Source of the DNA: an uncultured Christensenellaceae bacterium
Lineage (GTDB): Bacteria; Bacillota; Clostridia; Christensenellales; UBA3700
Direction of reading: 5' to 3'
Assembly: GCA_944380305.1 (NCBI GenBank)
Contig: CALWHF010000008.1
Span: 1-64,000, forward strand
DNA length: 64,000 bases
Position numbers and translations under genes: made by a program. Under the pieces are notes generated by a model. The model saw only the letters and a program-made list of their open reading frames with translations, ran no database searches and was not told the origin of the DNA. The stretch's first letter is position 1, and each line of letters opens with the position of its first letter. Positions 55,727 to 64,000 of the stretch are shown one piece after another.

Positions 55727-58240
55727 TCACTCGCTCTTCGCGCCGTCGCCGCCTTCGGTCTTGCCGCCCTTGTCTTCGCCTTCCGCCTTGACTTCGGGAG
55801 TCTCGACCACGCCTTCTTTTACAGGAGTAAACGTCAGTTTTTCCCCGTCGTAATCCACGCTGACGGTATCGCCTTCGTTGACTTCCTTGGTCAGGATCTT
55901 CTCGCTCAGCTCGTCCTCGATCATCTTCTGGATAGCCCTTCTCAGAGGTCTCGCGCCGTATTCGACGTTGCTGCCCTCTTTAACGATATGCTCTTTCGCC
56001 TTATCCGTGACTTCTATGGTTATACCCGTCTGTTTCAGGCGTACGCTCAGTTGTCCTATCAGCATGTCCACTATCTTGCCCATATCGTCTTCGTTGAGCG
56101 AACGGAAGATTATCGTATCGTCTATACGGTTGAGGAATTCGGGACGGAATTTCTTCCTCAGAGCCTCCATCTGTCTTTCCTTCATATCCTCGTACTTTCT
56201 CTCCTCGTCCTTGCCGCCGAAACCGAGCCTCGACGCCTTGATCTCGCCCGCGCCTACGTTGGACGTCATGATGACGATCGTATTCTTGAAGTTGACCGTC
56301 CTGCCGTGAGAGTCGGTCAGTCTGCCGTCGTCGAGAATCTGGAGCAGTATGTTGAATACGTCGGGGTGCGCCTTTTCGATCTCGTCGAAGAGCACTACCG
56401 AGTACGGCTTTCTCCTGACTTTCTCGGTCAGCTGCCCGCCTTCGTCATAACCGACGTAACCGGGTGCGGAGCCTATCAGCTTGGAGACGTTCTCCTTCTC
56501 CATGTATTCGGACATATCTATGCGTACGAGCATGTTCTCGTCACCGAACATCGCCTCTGCGAGTGCCTTGCAAAGCTCTGTCTTGCCGACGCCCGTAGGT
56601 CCGAGGAAGATGAACGAGCCGGTAGGTCTCTTGGGGTCTTTAATGCCCGCTCTCGCACGCCTTACCGCCCTTGCAACCGCGCTTATCGCCTCTTCCTGTC
56701 CTATGACCCTCTTTCTCAGGATGTCTTCCATCTTGAGCAGCCTGTCCGCCTCGCTCTCGGTCAGCTTGACGACGGGGATCGAAGTCCAGCTCGCAACGAC
56801 GTTAGCGATGTCGTCGGGAGTCACGGTCAGATCTTCTTTGCCGCGGTTTTTCATCCACTCCTCCTTAGCCTTGACTATGTCGGAATGCACCTTTTTCTTC
56901 TCTTTCTGAATCTTCGCCGCGCCTTCGTAATCCTCTCTCGACGCGCAAGCCTTTTCGTCTATCGCGAGTTTCGCCTCTTTTTCCTCGAGTTCTCTGACCT
57001 CTTTGGGCAGAGTGAACGAACCCGTCTTCTTCTTGGACGACGCCTCGTCGATAAGGTCGATCGCCTTGTCGGGCAGGAATCTGTCGCTGATGTATCTGTC
57101 CGACATCTCCGCCGCCGCTTCGAGAGCTTCGTCGGTTATCTTGACCCCGTGATGAGTCTCGTATTTCTCGCGTATGCCCTTGAGTATCGTCACCGTGTCC
57201 TCAACGCTCGGCGGATCGACGGTTATAGGCTGGAATCTTCTCTCGAGCGCGCTGTCCTTCTCTATGAACTTGCGGTACTCTTCGATAGTCGTCGCGCCTA
57301 TCGTCTGCATTTCGCCTCTCGCGAGCATAGGCTTCAGGATATTCGCAGCGTCCATCGCGCCGTCCTTTGTGTCGCCCGCGCCGACTATCATGTGTATCTC
57401 GTCGATAAACACTATGATATTGCCACTTGCCTTGATCTCGTTGATCACGCTCTTGAGCTTCTCCTCGAACTCGCCGCGGTATTTGCTGCCTGCAACGAGG
57501 CTGGTGATGTCGAGTGCGTAAACTATCTTGTTTTTCAGCGTTTCGGGCACTTCGCCTTTGACTATCGCCTGCGCCAGCCCTTCGACTATCGCGCTCTTAC
57601 CTACGCCCGGCTCGCCTATCAGTACGGGGTTGTTCTTGGTACGTCTCGAAAGGATCTGGATTATCCTCTCGATCTCCTTGCTCCTGCCTATGATCGGGTC
57701 GAGTTTGCCTTCGGTCGCTTTCTGCGTCAGATCGCTGCCGTATTTGGCAAGGTTTTCGGATATTCTGCCTTCGCCGCCGCTCTTGCCGAACGACGCGTCT
57801 TCACCGCCGCCGTAGTAGCCGCCCTGCGACTGAGAGAACAGCGAGTTTGCCGCGCTCCTCTGAATCGCCGCCGCGTCTCCTACCGACGCGAGTGCCCTGA
57901 CCGCGTAACTGTCGGGTTCGGTAAACAGCGCGTAAAGCAACGCGTCCGATCCGATACTCTCCTGTCCTGCGGACCCCGCGACGTATTTCGCCTCTCTGAA
58001 TATGTTTTGCACGCGGTTGCTGAGAGCAATGTCGTTTACCGTCTGTCCGTCCTCTCTAACCAGCCCTTTCAGGGTCTCTTCGGTTATTCCGTGTTTCTGC
58101 AAAACCGCCGCGGCGCGGCAGTTCTTCGCGCTCACCATGCCCATCAGCAGGTGTTCGGTGCCGAGCAGACCGCCCGATACCGACGCGTATCTCTGCGCGT
58201 AGAGTATTACGTCTTTACATTCGTTTGAAAAATTACTCAT
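55727..58240 (-). CDS. clpC: ATP-dependent Clp protease ATPase subunit ClpC
   Basis: 837 residues. Double Clp_N repeat (1-145), a Gly-rich linker, AAA-1 with GEPGVGKS near 215, a middle coiled coil/UVR region near 420-460, AAA-2 with GPTGVGKTE near 545 and the C-terminal D2-small domain with a Lys/Glu/Gly-rich tail. It unfolds phospho-arginine-tagged proteins for ClpP; McsB is encoded just upstream. Confidence 0.98.
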   Translation of the reverse strand: MSNFSNECKDVILYAQRYASVSGGLLGTEHLLMGMVSAKNCRAAAVLQKHGITEETLKGLVREDGQTVNDIALSNRVQNIFREAKYVAGSAGQESIGSDALLYALFTEPDSYAVRALASVGDAAAIQRSAANSLFSQSQGGYYGGGEDASFGKSGGEGRISENLAKYGSDLTQKATEGKLDPIIGRSKEIERIIQILSRRTKNNPVLIGEPGVGKSAIVEGLAQAIVKGEVPETLKNKIVYALDITSLVAGSKYRGEFEEKLKSVINEIKASGNIIVFIDEIHMIVGAGDTKDGAMDAANILKPMLARGEMQTIGATTIEEYRKFIEKDSALERRFQPITVDPPSVEDTVTILKGIREKYETHHGVKITDEALEAAAEMSDRYISDRFLPDKAIDLIDEASSKKKTGSFTLPKEVRELEEKEAKLAIDEKACASREDYEGAAKIQKEKKKVHSDIVKAKEEWMKNRGKEDLTVTPDDIANVVASWTSIPVVKLTESEADRLLKMEDILRKRVIGQEEAISAVARAVRRARAGIKDPKRPTGSFIFLGPTGVGKTELCKALAEAMFGDENMLVRIDMSEYMEKENVSKLIGSAPGYVGYDEGGQLTEKVRRKPYSVVLFDEIEKAHPDVFNILLQILDDGRLTDSHGRTVNFKNTIVIMTSNVGAGEIKASRLGFGGKDEERKYEDMKERQMEALRKKFRPEFLNRIDDTIIFRSLNEDDMGKIVDMLIGQLSVRLKQTGITIEVTDKAKEHIVKEGSNVEYGARPLRRAIQKMIEDELSEKILTKEVNEGDTVSVDYDGEKLTFTPVKEGVVETPEVKAEGEDKGGKTEGGDGAKSE

Positions 58241-58254
58241 TGCCGTAACCTCCT

Positions 58255-59253
58255 TTATTTCTCGAGAAACTTTCTCCCCAGCGCGGCTCTCGCCTTGTCT
58301 CTGTCGCGCGGCTGCAATTTCTTCGCCGCAAGCATACAGAGCATCGCGGGTTGAGAAAGCGTCAACAGTTTGTTTATTTTTGCCATGTCTCTGTCTATAT
58401 ATCCGAGCGCGACTCCCAGCTTGACGTAACCGAGAAGCTGCGAAAACTCGCTTGAATCTATAAGATAACAGTTGGTCAGTACGCCGAACGCACGCATTAT
58501 CTTGTCCTGCAATTCGACGCCGAGCGTCTTTTTGAGGTTTTCCCTCTCCTTGCGCTCGATCTCTATTATGCTACCCACCGTCTTCTTGACGAGCTTTATG
58601 ATGTCCTCTTCGCTCTTGCCGACGGTAGCCTGATTGCTTATCTGATACATAAAGCCCTGCGCTCCGCTGCCCTCGCCGTATACGCCGCGGGTCGTGAAGT
58701 CGAGCCTTTGCAGATCGTTGATCAACGTATTGATCTTCTTCGTCAGAGTCAATGCGGGAAGGAATACCATCACCGACGCCCTCATCGCCGCACCGAGATT
58801 GGTCGGACACGCCGTCAGATAACCGAATTTCGGGTCGAACGCTATGTCGAGCTTTTCGGCTATCTTCTCGTCGACTCTGAGCAGTTTCTTATACGCCCCG
58901 TCGAGATCGAACCCTTCGGTAACGCACTGCTCTCTGATGTGATCTTCTTCGTTTATCATCACCGAGATGTCTTCGTCCTCGTTGACTGCGAGCGCGCCGA
59001 AATTGACGTTTTTCACAAGATCGTTGCTTATCAGATGCTTTTCGACGTAAGACTGCGCCAGAAGTTCGTCGATGTCGCACATCTTGTAAAACTTCGTTTT
59101 GAACAGCTCGTCGCAAGCCTCTTTGACCCCCTTCATCAGCACCGAATATATCTCTTCCTGCCCGCTGAGCCTCTTGGGGAAAGGCAGACCCTTCACGTTT
59201 CTCGCAAAACGTATCCTCGTCGAAACCACTACGTCGTCCACTCTGCTATCCAT
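58255..59253 (-). CDS. mcsB: Protein-arginine kinase McsB
   Basis: 332 residues, slightly shorter than the usual 350. Phosphagen-kinase fold: STRIRFARN, INEEDHIREQ, RASVMVFLPAL and TTRGVYGEGS are nucleotide and catalytic loops. C-terminal RDRDKARAALG is the expected phospho-arginine-binding region. Marks proteins for ClpC and inactivates CtsR in heat. Confidence 0.97.
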   Translation of the reverse strand: MDSRVDDVVVSTRIRFARNVKGLPFPKRLSGQEEIYSVLMKGVKEACDELFKTKFYKMCDIDELLAQSYVEKHLISNDLVKNVNFGALAVNEDEDISVMINEEDHIREQCVTEGFDLDGAYKKLLRVDEKIAEKLDIAFDPKFGYLTACPTNLGAAMRASVMVFLPALTLTKKINTLINDLQRLDFTTRGVYGEGSGAQGFMYQISNQATVGKSEEDIIKLVKKTVGSIIEIERKERENLKKTLGVELQDKIMRAFGVLTNCYLIDSSEFSQLLGYVKLGVALGYIDRDMAKINKLLTLSQPAMLCMLAAKKLQPRDRDKARAALGRKFLEK

Positions 59254-59254
59254 T

Positions 59255-59818
59255 TCAGCCCCTCCTCTTGAGTTCTTCTATCTGTTTTTTTATTTCGAGC
59301 GCGGTGTCGTAATCTTCTCTCGCCGCCGCGTCCTTCATATCGCGTTCGAGATCCTCTATCTTTTCAGCCGTGCTGCGCTCCTTTTTTGTGCTGCCTATCG
59401 GCAAAGAATCTCCCGAAAGCCCTTTGTATCCCTTCGGCGTTCTGCCCTTGTGAGCCGTTCCGCCCAGTTTGGATACGAATTCGTTTGCCAGATCGGAAAA
59501 AGTCTTGTAGCAATCGCTGCATCCGAACGTGTAGCTCTCGCGTATCGCCCTTTCGGTCATTCCGCAGTTGGGGCAGACCCGCTCTCTGAGACGCGGCATC
59601 TCCTCTTCGTCGTACGGCATGCCCATTATCGAAGAAAACAGGTTGTTCGCGCCCATGAATATGTCCTCTAACATATCCGTGCCCTGAAGCTGAGCCGCAC
59701 ACTCCGCGCAAAGCTCCTTTTCCATGATTTTGCCGTTTATATTGTTCTTTATAAACACGGTGGCAGGTCTCTTGCCGCATACCTGACACATATGAAGTTT
59801 CCCGTTTTTGTTTGCCAT
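59255..59818 (-). CDS. mcsA: McsB activator McsA
   Basis: 187 residues. CxxC zinc pairs at CQVCGK, CAECAAQ, CPNCGM and CSDCYK, then a C-terminal UVR motif (AAAREDYDTALEIKKQIEELK). Directly upstream of mcsB by one base. Confidence 0.96.
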   Translation of the reverse strand: MANKNGKLHMCQVCGKRPATVFIKNNINGKIMEKELCAECAAQLQGTDMLEDIFMGANNLFSSIMGMPYDEEEMPRLRERVCPNCGMTERAIRESYTFGCSDCYKTFSDLANEFVSKLGGTAHKGRTPKGYKGLSGDSLPIGSTKKERSTAEKIEDLERDMKDAAAREDYDTALEIKKQIEELKRRG

Positions 59819-59823
59819 ATCCT

Positions 59824-60279
59824 TTACCTCCTGATAAGCGCGATGAGTATTTCGCGGAACACGTTCTTTCTCAGGTTCTCAACTGCAACCGACTGAAGTG
59901 CCTTGTCGCTTATCGCGCTTTTGATTATGTCCGCCTCCGCGGACGTGATGATGTCTTCTCTTTCAAGCCTGTCAACGACGTCTGCCGCCTTGTTGAATGT
60001 CAGCTCGTTCGTTTCGTCCAGCTCTCTTACGAGTGCGGGGAGCAGATCTTCTTTGTCCTGCGAGAGCCTGACCAGCATTATGAATCCTCCGCCGCCGCGT
60101 CTGGACTCGACGTAATAGCCTCTGTCCACACCGAAACGGGTCGTCAGCACATAGTTTATCTGACTTGGCGAGACGTTGAAGTAATGCGCAAGTTCGTTTC
60201 TCGAAAGCTGAACGCTGTCGTCTCCGTCATCGAAAAACGACAATATGAACTTTTCGATGCTGTCCGAAATATTCGCCAT
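59824..60279 (-). CDS. ctsR: Heat-shock repressor CtsR
   Basis: 151 residues from the ATG at 60279 (GGAGGCGG upstream). Winged HTH with NVSPSQINYVLTTRFGVDRGYYVESRRGGGGFIMLVR; the tetraglycine loop is the thermosensor. Represses its own operon through the site at 60364-60380. Confidence 0.97.
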   Translation of the reverse strand: MANISDSIEKFILSFFDDGDDSVQLSRNELAHYFNVSPSQINYVLTTRFGVDRGYYVESRRGGGGFIMLVRLSQDKEDLLPALVRELDETNELTFNKAADVVDRLEREDIITSAEADIIKSAISDKALQSVAVENLRKNVFREILIALIRR

Positions 60280-60363
60280 TTTCCGCCTCCTTCGGGCTTT
60301 TGCCCTCTCCGCCGCCGTCGTGAGATCGTATTTCACCAGGCGACTTTTGCAACGGTCTAAGAG

Positions 60364-60380
60364 TTTGACTTTCTTTGACC
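60364..60380 (-). promoter_or_regulatory. CtsR operator, perfect consensus
   Basis: GGTCAAAGAAAGTCAAA, identical to the consensus GGTCAAANANRGTCAAA, placed just after the -10 box. Confidence 0.96.
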
Positions 60381-60390
60381 TTTCGACTAG

Positions 60391-60418
60391 ATTATAGCAC
60401 AATCTTCCGCTATGTCAA
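60391..60418 (-). promoter_or_regulatory. Promoter of ctsR-mcsA-mcsB-clpC
   Basis: Perfect TTGACA and TATAAT with a 16-bp spacer and TG before the -10. The CtsR site overlaps the transcription start. Confidence 0.85.
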
Positions 60419-60530
60419 TAGTTTTTTGCAAATTTTTTTGACTTTTCGGATATTTTTTTGTCGAAAGCCCCTGTTTGCGCTCGTCCTTCTCTCTGCCCTT
60501 TCGCGCACTGCACGCGCAATTGTTTTCCGC

Positions 60531-60556
60531 AAAAAAACGCGCCCGTTCGGACGCGT
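60531..60556 (-). terminator. Terminator of galU
   Basis: ACGCGTCC-GAAC-GGGCGCGT followed by TTTTTT on the minus strand, about 90 bases after galU. Confidence 0.85.
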
Positions 60557-60647
60557 TTTCTTATTGACATATTCGTGTTGTCTGTATATCGCCGCGGCAA
60601 ACGCACATATCTGTCGCTTGGCGATTCGTATCTCTTTTTTGTTATTT

Positions 60648-61523
60648 TTACAGTTCGGGCGCGAGATCCTTGATATATCTCGTGAGTCCGTCTTTCAGGG
60701 TCTTGTCTCTCAGTGCGTACTCTATCGTCGCCTGAATGAATCCCAGCTTGTCGCCGACGTCGTAGCGTCTGCCCTCGAGCGCGTATGCGTATACGCCCGT
60801 GCTCTTTGCCATCATCTCGATAGCGTCGGTCAGATATATCTCGCCGTTGGGGGCGGGCTTGCACTTCTTGATCAGATCGAAGATGTCGGGAGTCAGAACG
60901 TATCTGCCTATGTTGGCGAGTCTCGACGGAGCCGTGCCGGGCTTTGGCTTCTCAACAAGCTCGAGCACCTCGGCGTATCTGCCTTTGACCTGCCCCGGGC
61001 GCACGATGCCGTACTTGCTCGTCTCGCTCTCGGGCACTTCCTGACACGCAATGACCGACTTGCCAGTTGTCTCGTACGCGTCTATAAGCTGTTTGAGACA
61101 GGGTCTCTCGGGATTGTAGACGATGTCGTCGCCGTACATCACCGCGAACGGCTCGCCCGATATGAACGCTTCAGCCTCGAGCACCGCGCTGCCGCTGCCG
61201 TTCATCTCCTTCTGTCTGACGTAGTGGATATGCGCCATGTCGGTTATGTCTCTGACTATCTTCAGATACGCGTCCTTGTGTTCTCTCTCGAGTATCTGCT
61301 CGAGCTCGACCGCCTTGTCGAAGTGGTCTTCTATGCACTTCTTGTTTTTGCCTATGATGATGAGGATCTCGGTTATCCCGCTCTTGACCGCCTCTTCGAC
61401 GACGTACTGAAGCGTCGGGGTGTCCACTATCGGGAGCATCTCCTTGGGGATCGCCTTTGTAACCGGCAGAAATCTCGTGCCGAAACCTGCGGCGGGAATG
61501 ACTGCTTTTCTGATTTTTTTCAT
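60648..61523 (-). CDS. galU: UTP-glucose-1-phosphate uridylyltransferase
   Basis: 291 residues from the ATG at 61523 (AAGGAAGG upstream). IPAAGFGTRFLPVTKAIPKEMLPI is the nucleotide-binding loop; GYGDDIV-type MYGDDIVYN and VEKPKPGTAPS follow. Makes UDP-glucose for glycolipids, polysaccharide and teichoic acids. Own promoter and terminator. Confidence 0.97.
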   Translation of the reverse strand: MKKIRKAVIPAAGFGTRFLPVTKAIPKEMLPIVDTPTLQYVVEEAVKSGITEILIIIGKNKKCIEDHFDKAVELEQILEREHKDAYLKIVRDITDMAHIHYVRQKEMNGSGSAVLEAEAFISGEPFAVMYGDDIVYNPERPCLKQLIDAYETTGKSVIACQEVPESETSKYGIVRPGQVKGRYAEVLELVEKPKPGTAPSRLANIGRYVLTPDIFDLIKKCKPAPNGEIYLTDAIEMMAKSTGVYAYALEGRRYDVGDKLGFIQATIEYALRDKTLKDGLTRYIKDLAPEL

Positions 61524-61572
61524 AATCCTTCCTTCGTTTCCGATATTCGTCATATCGGTACTTACTAATATC

Positions 61573-61601
61573 ACTATACTATATTTTATGCGTTTTGTAA
61601 A
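61573..61601 (-). promoter_or_regulatory. Promoter of galU
   Basis: TTTACA, 17 bp, TATAGT on the minus strand, about 50 bp before galU. Confidence 0.55.
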
Positions 61602-61618
61602 TAATGTTTTGAGATTAT

Positions 61619-61645
61619 ATAAAAAACGGACCTTTATAAGATCCG
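61619..61645. terminator. Terminator of the 200-residue membrane protein gene
   Basis: CGGATC-TTATAAA-GGTCCG followed by TTTTTTAT on the minus strand; T-rich on both sides, so possibly bidirectional. Confidence 0.8.
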
Positions 61646-61672
61646 CTTTTTATTATTCTTGACGTTTGAGCA

Positions 61673-62275
61673 TCAAAGAGCAAACACAAGTATTAGGAAA
61701 ACTACGACCAAAACCGCCGAAACGATCGCCAAAACCTGCCATACTCTTTTCAAAGTTCTTTCAAGGCGTTCTGCGTTATCCTGACTGCTGCGTCTTTTTG
61801 CAACCGTACATCCCGCGATGAATATCAAAAACAATCCCTCAAGCAATCCCGAAAACGAAAAAGCGTACCTCAGATCCTTGATTTCGCCCGATTGATTGAT
61901 CTCCGTAGGGAACATTCTGTATCTCAGAAGTCCGCTCGGAAAAATTTCTACCACGGGGCTGTATATCTGACCGCCTTTGGTGATCTCAGTCGTTGCGATT
62001 ATGTTCAGAGTGTCTGCTATCAATATCATCGCAAGTATGCTCGTAGCCGCGACATCGTAAAAATTCACGTCCTTGCGCATGAACGCGAAAACTATAAGCA
62101 TTACGATGCAGAAAGCGGAAATTCCTATTCTGTTCCAGAACAAAAAGCCGGGATTTACGTCAAAATTCACGATAAACAGTTCCAGCAAAGAAAATACCGT
62201 TGCAAGAGCAAAAAGCCAAGCCGAATAAGCGTATTTTTTATCTATTATTTTTTCAAGTCCTTTCGGATATGTCAT
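61673..62275 (-). CDS. Hypothetical four-helix membrane protein
   Basis: 200 residues, not recognised. Hydrophobic segments near 17-37, 48-65, 75-94, 140-160 and 178-199 suggest four or five membrane helices. A soluble outside loop (about 95-135, VEIFPSGLLRYRMFPTEINQ) and a basic loop before the last helix are visible. AAGGAGGG precedes the ATG. It is directly downstream of a decayed secreted-protein gene and shares its promoter. Confidence 0.8.
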   Translation of the reverse strand: MTYPKGLEKIIDKKYAYSAWLFALATVFSLLELFIVNFDVNPGFLFWNRIGISAFCIVMLIVFAFMRKDVNFYDVAATSILAMILIADTLNIIATTEITKGGQIYSPVVEIFPSGLLRYRMFPTEINQSGEIKDLRYAFSFSGLLEGLFLIFIAGCTVAKRRSSQDNAERLERTLKRVWQVLAIVSAVLVVVFLILVFAL

Positions 62276-62287
62276 GATTCTCCCTCC

Positions 62288-62669
62288 TTAAACGTCTCTT
62301 TTGATCGATACAGGTGTTAATTTCCCGCATCCGCATTTTTCAACAGTAGAAACATACATTGTTCCTGAAAACGTATATTTGTGTTGCCCGACCATATTTC
62401 AATAATAAAATGTTCTCCATTATCGGACTTTTGTCAAAGTATCGAAATCGTACGATAAAACTGAACTTTTCTTGAATTACACTTCTCTCCGCTTAATAAA
62501 TCATCTTCTTCAATACCGTACTTTTCAGCAAATTGAGAAATAATATTATTTTCAATATTTGTTGCCGCATGTGTATTTTGTTGAAACGAAGATACTAAAA
62601 CCATTGCTAAACAAACGATAAAATAATTAATATTGCAAAGTTTTTATTAATTTTTGTTATTTTATCCAT
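62288..62669 (-). pseudogene. Decayed gene for a small secreted protein
   Basis: A strong AGGAGGG site and ATG at 62669 open a frame that starts like a signal peptide (MDKITKINKNFAILIIL) but stops after 20 codons. The peptide's second half and an AxA-type site (QQNTHAAT) continue in another frame, followed by NIENNIISQFAEKYGIEEDD, an in-frame TGA, GEHFIIEIWSGNTNI and, in a third frame, VSTVEKCGCGKLTP up to TAA just before the next ribosome site. So at least two frameshifts and one nonsense change. It is much more AT-rich than its neighbours, which suggests transfer before decay. Sequencing error would be the alternative. Confidence 0.65.
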
Positions 62670-62752
62670 TTTTTACCCTCCTAAAAATTGTTTGAATCAA
62701 TTAAATTACTTCTTATATTTTACCTCCTTCTTTTATTTGTAATTCCATATTG

Positions 62753-62781
62753 ATTGTATAGTAAATACACATTTGCGTAAA
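62753..62781 (-). promoter_or_regulatory. Promoter of the pseudogene and membrane-protein unit
   Basis: TTTACG, 17 bp, TACAAT. A stray AAGGAGG with an 11-codon frame lies between it and the pseudogene. Confidence 0.5.
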
Positions 62782-62846
62782 TACGTCTGTCGCGATTTTA
62801 CATATATTTTACATTTTAGCTTATTCGTCGACTCAAATCCGAAAAT

Positions 62847-64000
62847 TCAAGCCGATGTATTGTCATTTTTATCCTCGTTATCTTTCGGGTTTAATTTGTA
62901 TCCCAGTTTTTTAACCATGTCTATGTCTTGACTTGTCTCTACGCCTTTCGCCGTCAGAAAGTCACCGGTGATAGCCGCGTTCGCGCCGCCTCTGAACAGT
63001 TTTTCGCCATTGTCGGGAAGCTCACGTCTGCCCGCCGCGGGTCTTATGTAGACTCCCGGCAATATGAATCTGAATATCGCTACTGTGCGTCTTATCTCGT
63101 CGTAGGACAGCGGTCTCGCGTTTTCGAGCGGCGTGCCTTTTATCGGTCTAAGTACGTTTATCGGAACCGAGAATACCCCTTCGTCCTTAAGTGCGAAAGC
63201 CAGCTTTATCCTGTCTTTCATTTTCTCGCCCACGCCTATTATACACCCGCTGCACACCTTGAACCCGAACTCTTTCGCCGCGCGCACCGTCTCGAGCTTT
63301 TGAGCGTATGTGTGCGTTGTGCACACTTTCGGGAAATAATTTTCCGATACTTCGAGATTGTTGTGTATCCTCGTCACGCCCGCCTCTTTCAGCTTTGCAA
63401 GCTGACTTTTGTCTATAAGCCCGTGCGACGCGCACCTTTCTACCGCCCCGCCGCCGAAAGCCGAATATATCCCGCACATAACGTCGGTCTCCTTGTCGGA
63501 CAGCGCGCGCCCCGACGTGACCGCGCTCATCGCGTTGACGCCCTCTTTCTCTGCCGCCGCGTACGCCTTGCCGTACCTTGCCGCGTCTATAAGCCCGCCT
63601 CTTTCGCCGCAACCGTATCTCGCCGACTGCGCGCAGAATTTACAATCTTCCCCGCAGCCGCCGTTCTTTGCGTTGACTATCGTGCACAGATCGAACGAAT
63701 CCTTCATATACCTTTTCCTTATCTCGTCAGCCGCATTGCAGAGCGCGCCGAGCGGAGCAAAACGCAGTCTTTTCGCCTCTTTCTCGGTTATCTCTCCGCC
63801 GCCGAGCACCTTGCACTTGAGACCGTATACGTCGCTTATCCTCAGCATCATTGCGGGATCGTTCCTGTAAAGCACGGGCAATATCCTCTTCGCCACGATC
63901 GCCGAAACCACGCACCACAACATGTCCATAGGCAGGAATATCAGACAGAAGTTGACGAGTATCCACGTTCCGTCCTTGGGCGTGCCGAAATAATACTTCA
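62847..64000 (-). CDS. bioB: Biotin synthase fused in frame to a BioY-like transporter end (5' partial)
   Basis: The frame is open to the window edge. About 330 residues form biotin synthase: VLGGGEITEKEAKRL, the radical SAM motif CGEDCKFCAQS, the IRPAAGRREL segment that holds the auxiliary-cluster arginine, and NAAITGDFLT. It inserts sulfur into dethiobiotin. Ahead of it, without a stop, come residues ending a membrane protein: ILVNFCLIFLPMDMLWC and VVSAIVAKRILPVL, matching the last helix of BioY, the biotin ECF transporter S component. So either one BioY-BioB polypeptide or two genes in the same frame with a weak internal start (MMLRIS, AGGA eleven bases upstream). Confidence 0.85.
   Translation of the reverse strand, partial: KYYFGTPKDGTWILVNFCLIFLPMDMLWCVVSAIVAKRILPVLYRNDPAMMLRISDVYGLKCKVLGGGEITEKEAKRLRFAPLGALCNAADEIRKRYMKDSFDLCTIVNAKNGGCGEDCKFCAQSARYGCGERGGLIDAARYGKAYAAAEKEGVNAMSAVTSGRALSDKETDVMCGIYSAFGGGAVERCASHGLIDKSQLAKLKEAGVTRIHNNLEVSENYFPKVCTTHTYAQKLETVRAAKEFGFKVCSGCIIGVGEKMKDRIKLAFALKDEGVFSVPINVLRPIKGTPLENARPLSYDEIRRTVAIFRFILPGVYIRPAAGRRELPDNGEKLFRGGANAAITGDFLTAKGVETSQDIDMVKKLGYKLNPKDNEDKNDNTSA

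Noticed and set aside
55664..58228. 854-codon plus-strand frame opposite clpC
   Set aside because: Antisense shadow of clpC; composition is that of complementary codons.

Overview
The window looks like chromosomal core DNA of an endospore-forming Firmicute, most likely an uncultured clostridial gut-type lineage. The reasons are the heat-shock set ctsR-mcsA-mcsB-clpC under a textbook CtsR operator, hrcA-grpE-dnaK-dnaJ with a CIRCE element, a short HisG paired with HisZ, the Bacillus/Clostridium order yicC-gmk-rpoZ-coaBC-priA-def-fmt-rsmB-rlmN-rsgA-rpe, and a 30-codon spoVM next to rpmB. Genes are moderate in GC, while the spaces between them are AT-rich. Only four protein genes and one tRNA lie on the plus strand; everything else runs right to left, as expected for one side of a replichore.

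Layout. 1-3.5 kb: tRNA-Val(TAC) and tRNA-Gly(GCC) (minus), two plus-strand genes of poorly known function, a membrane-anchored XRE regulator and tRNA-Val(CAC). 3.5-4.5 kb: sparse AT-rich DNA with one small membrane protein. 4.5-11.4 kb: histidine operon hisZ-G-D-B-H-A-F-IE, without hisC or a histidinol-phosphatase. 11.5-17.6 kb: recG, then 2 kb free of convincing genes and containing degenerate tandem repeats, then fakA and its Asp23-like partner. 18.1-29.5 kb: rpmB, spoVM and an eleven-gene operon for translation, nucleotide and cofactor enzymes. 29.6-33.9 kb: pcrA-ligA. 34-43.2 kb: a small unknown gene, rpsU, and the run hrcA-grpE-dnaK-dnaJ-prmA-rsmE-mtaB-hinT. 43.3-46.4 kb: a large surface lipoprotein. 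46.5-47.7 kb: a GNAT enzyme and hpf. 47.8-54.5 kb: the phosphate regulon pstS-pstCA(fused)-pstB-phoU-phoP-phoR behind a three-repeat Pho box. 54.6-55.4 kb: a ZIP metal transporter. 55.7-60.4 kb: the CtsR operon. 60.6-62.7 kb: galU, a small membrane protein and a decayed secreted-protein gene. 62.8-64 kb: biotin synthase in one open frame with the end of a BioY-like membrane protein, cut by the window edge.

The modules fit a normal fast-responding anaerobe: protein quality control (two repressor systems), phosphate scavenging through one signalling operon, histidine synthesis, ribosome biogenesis and hibernation. I did not find a defence system, CRISPR array, prophage or transposon, and no clearly new multi-gene system. 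The points most worth a second look are the in-frame BioY-BioB joining, the cluster of promoters whose -10 box ends exactly six bases before an ATG (predicted leaderless mRNAs for recG, the Asp23-like gene, prmA and a GNAT gene), spoVM, the doubly anchored lipoprotein with an apparently inactive M60-like domain, the PstC-PstA fusion, the 2-kb gene-free stretch, and a tRNA-Gly whose own 3' end can form the terminator stem.

All calls come from reading the sequence and remembered family features. No alignment or search was run.
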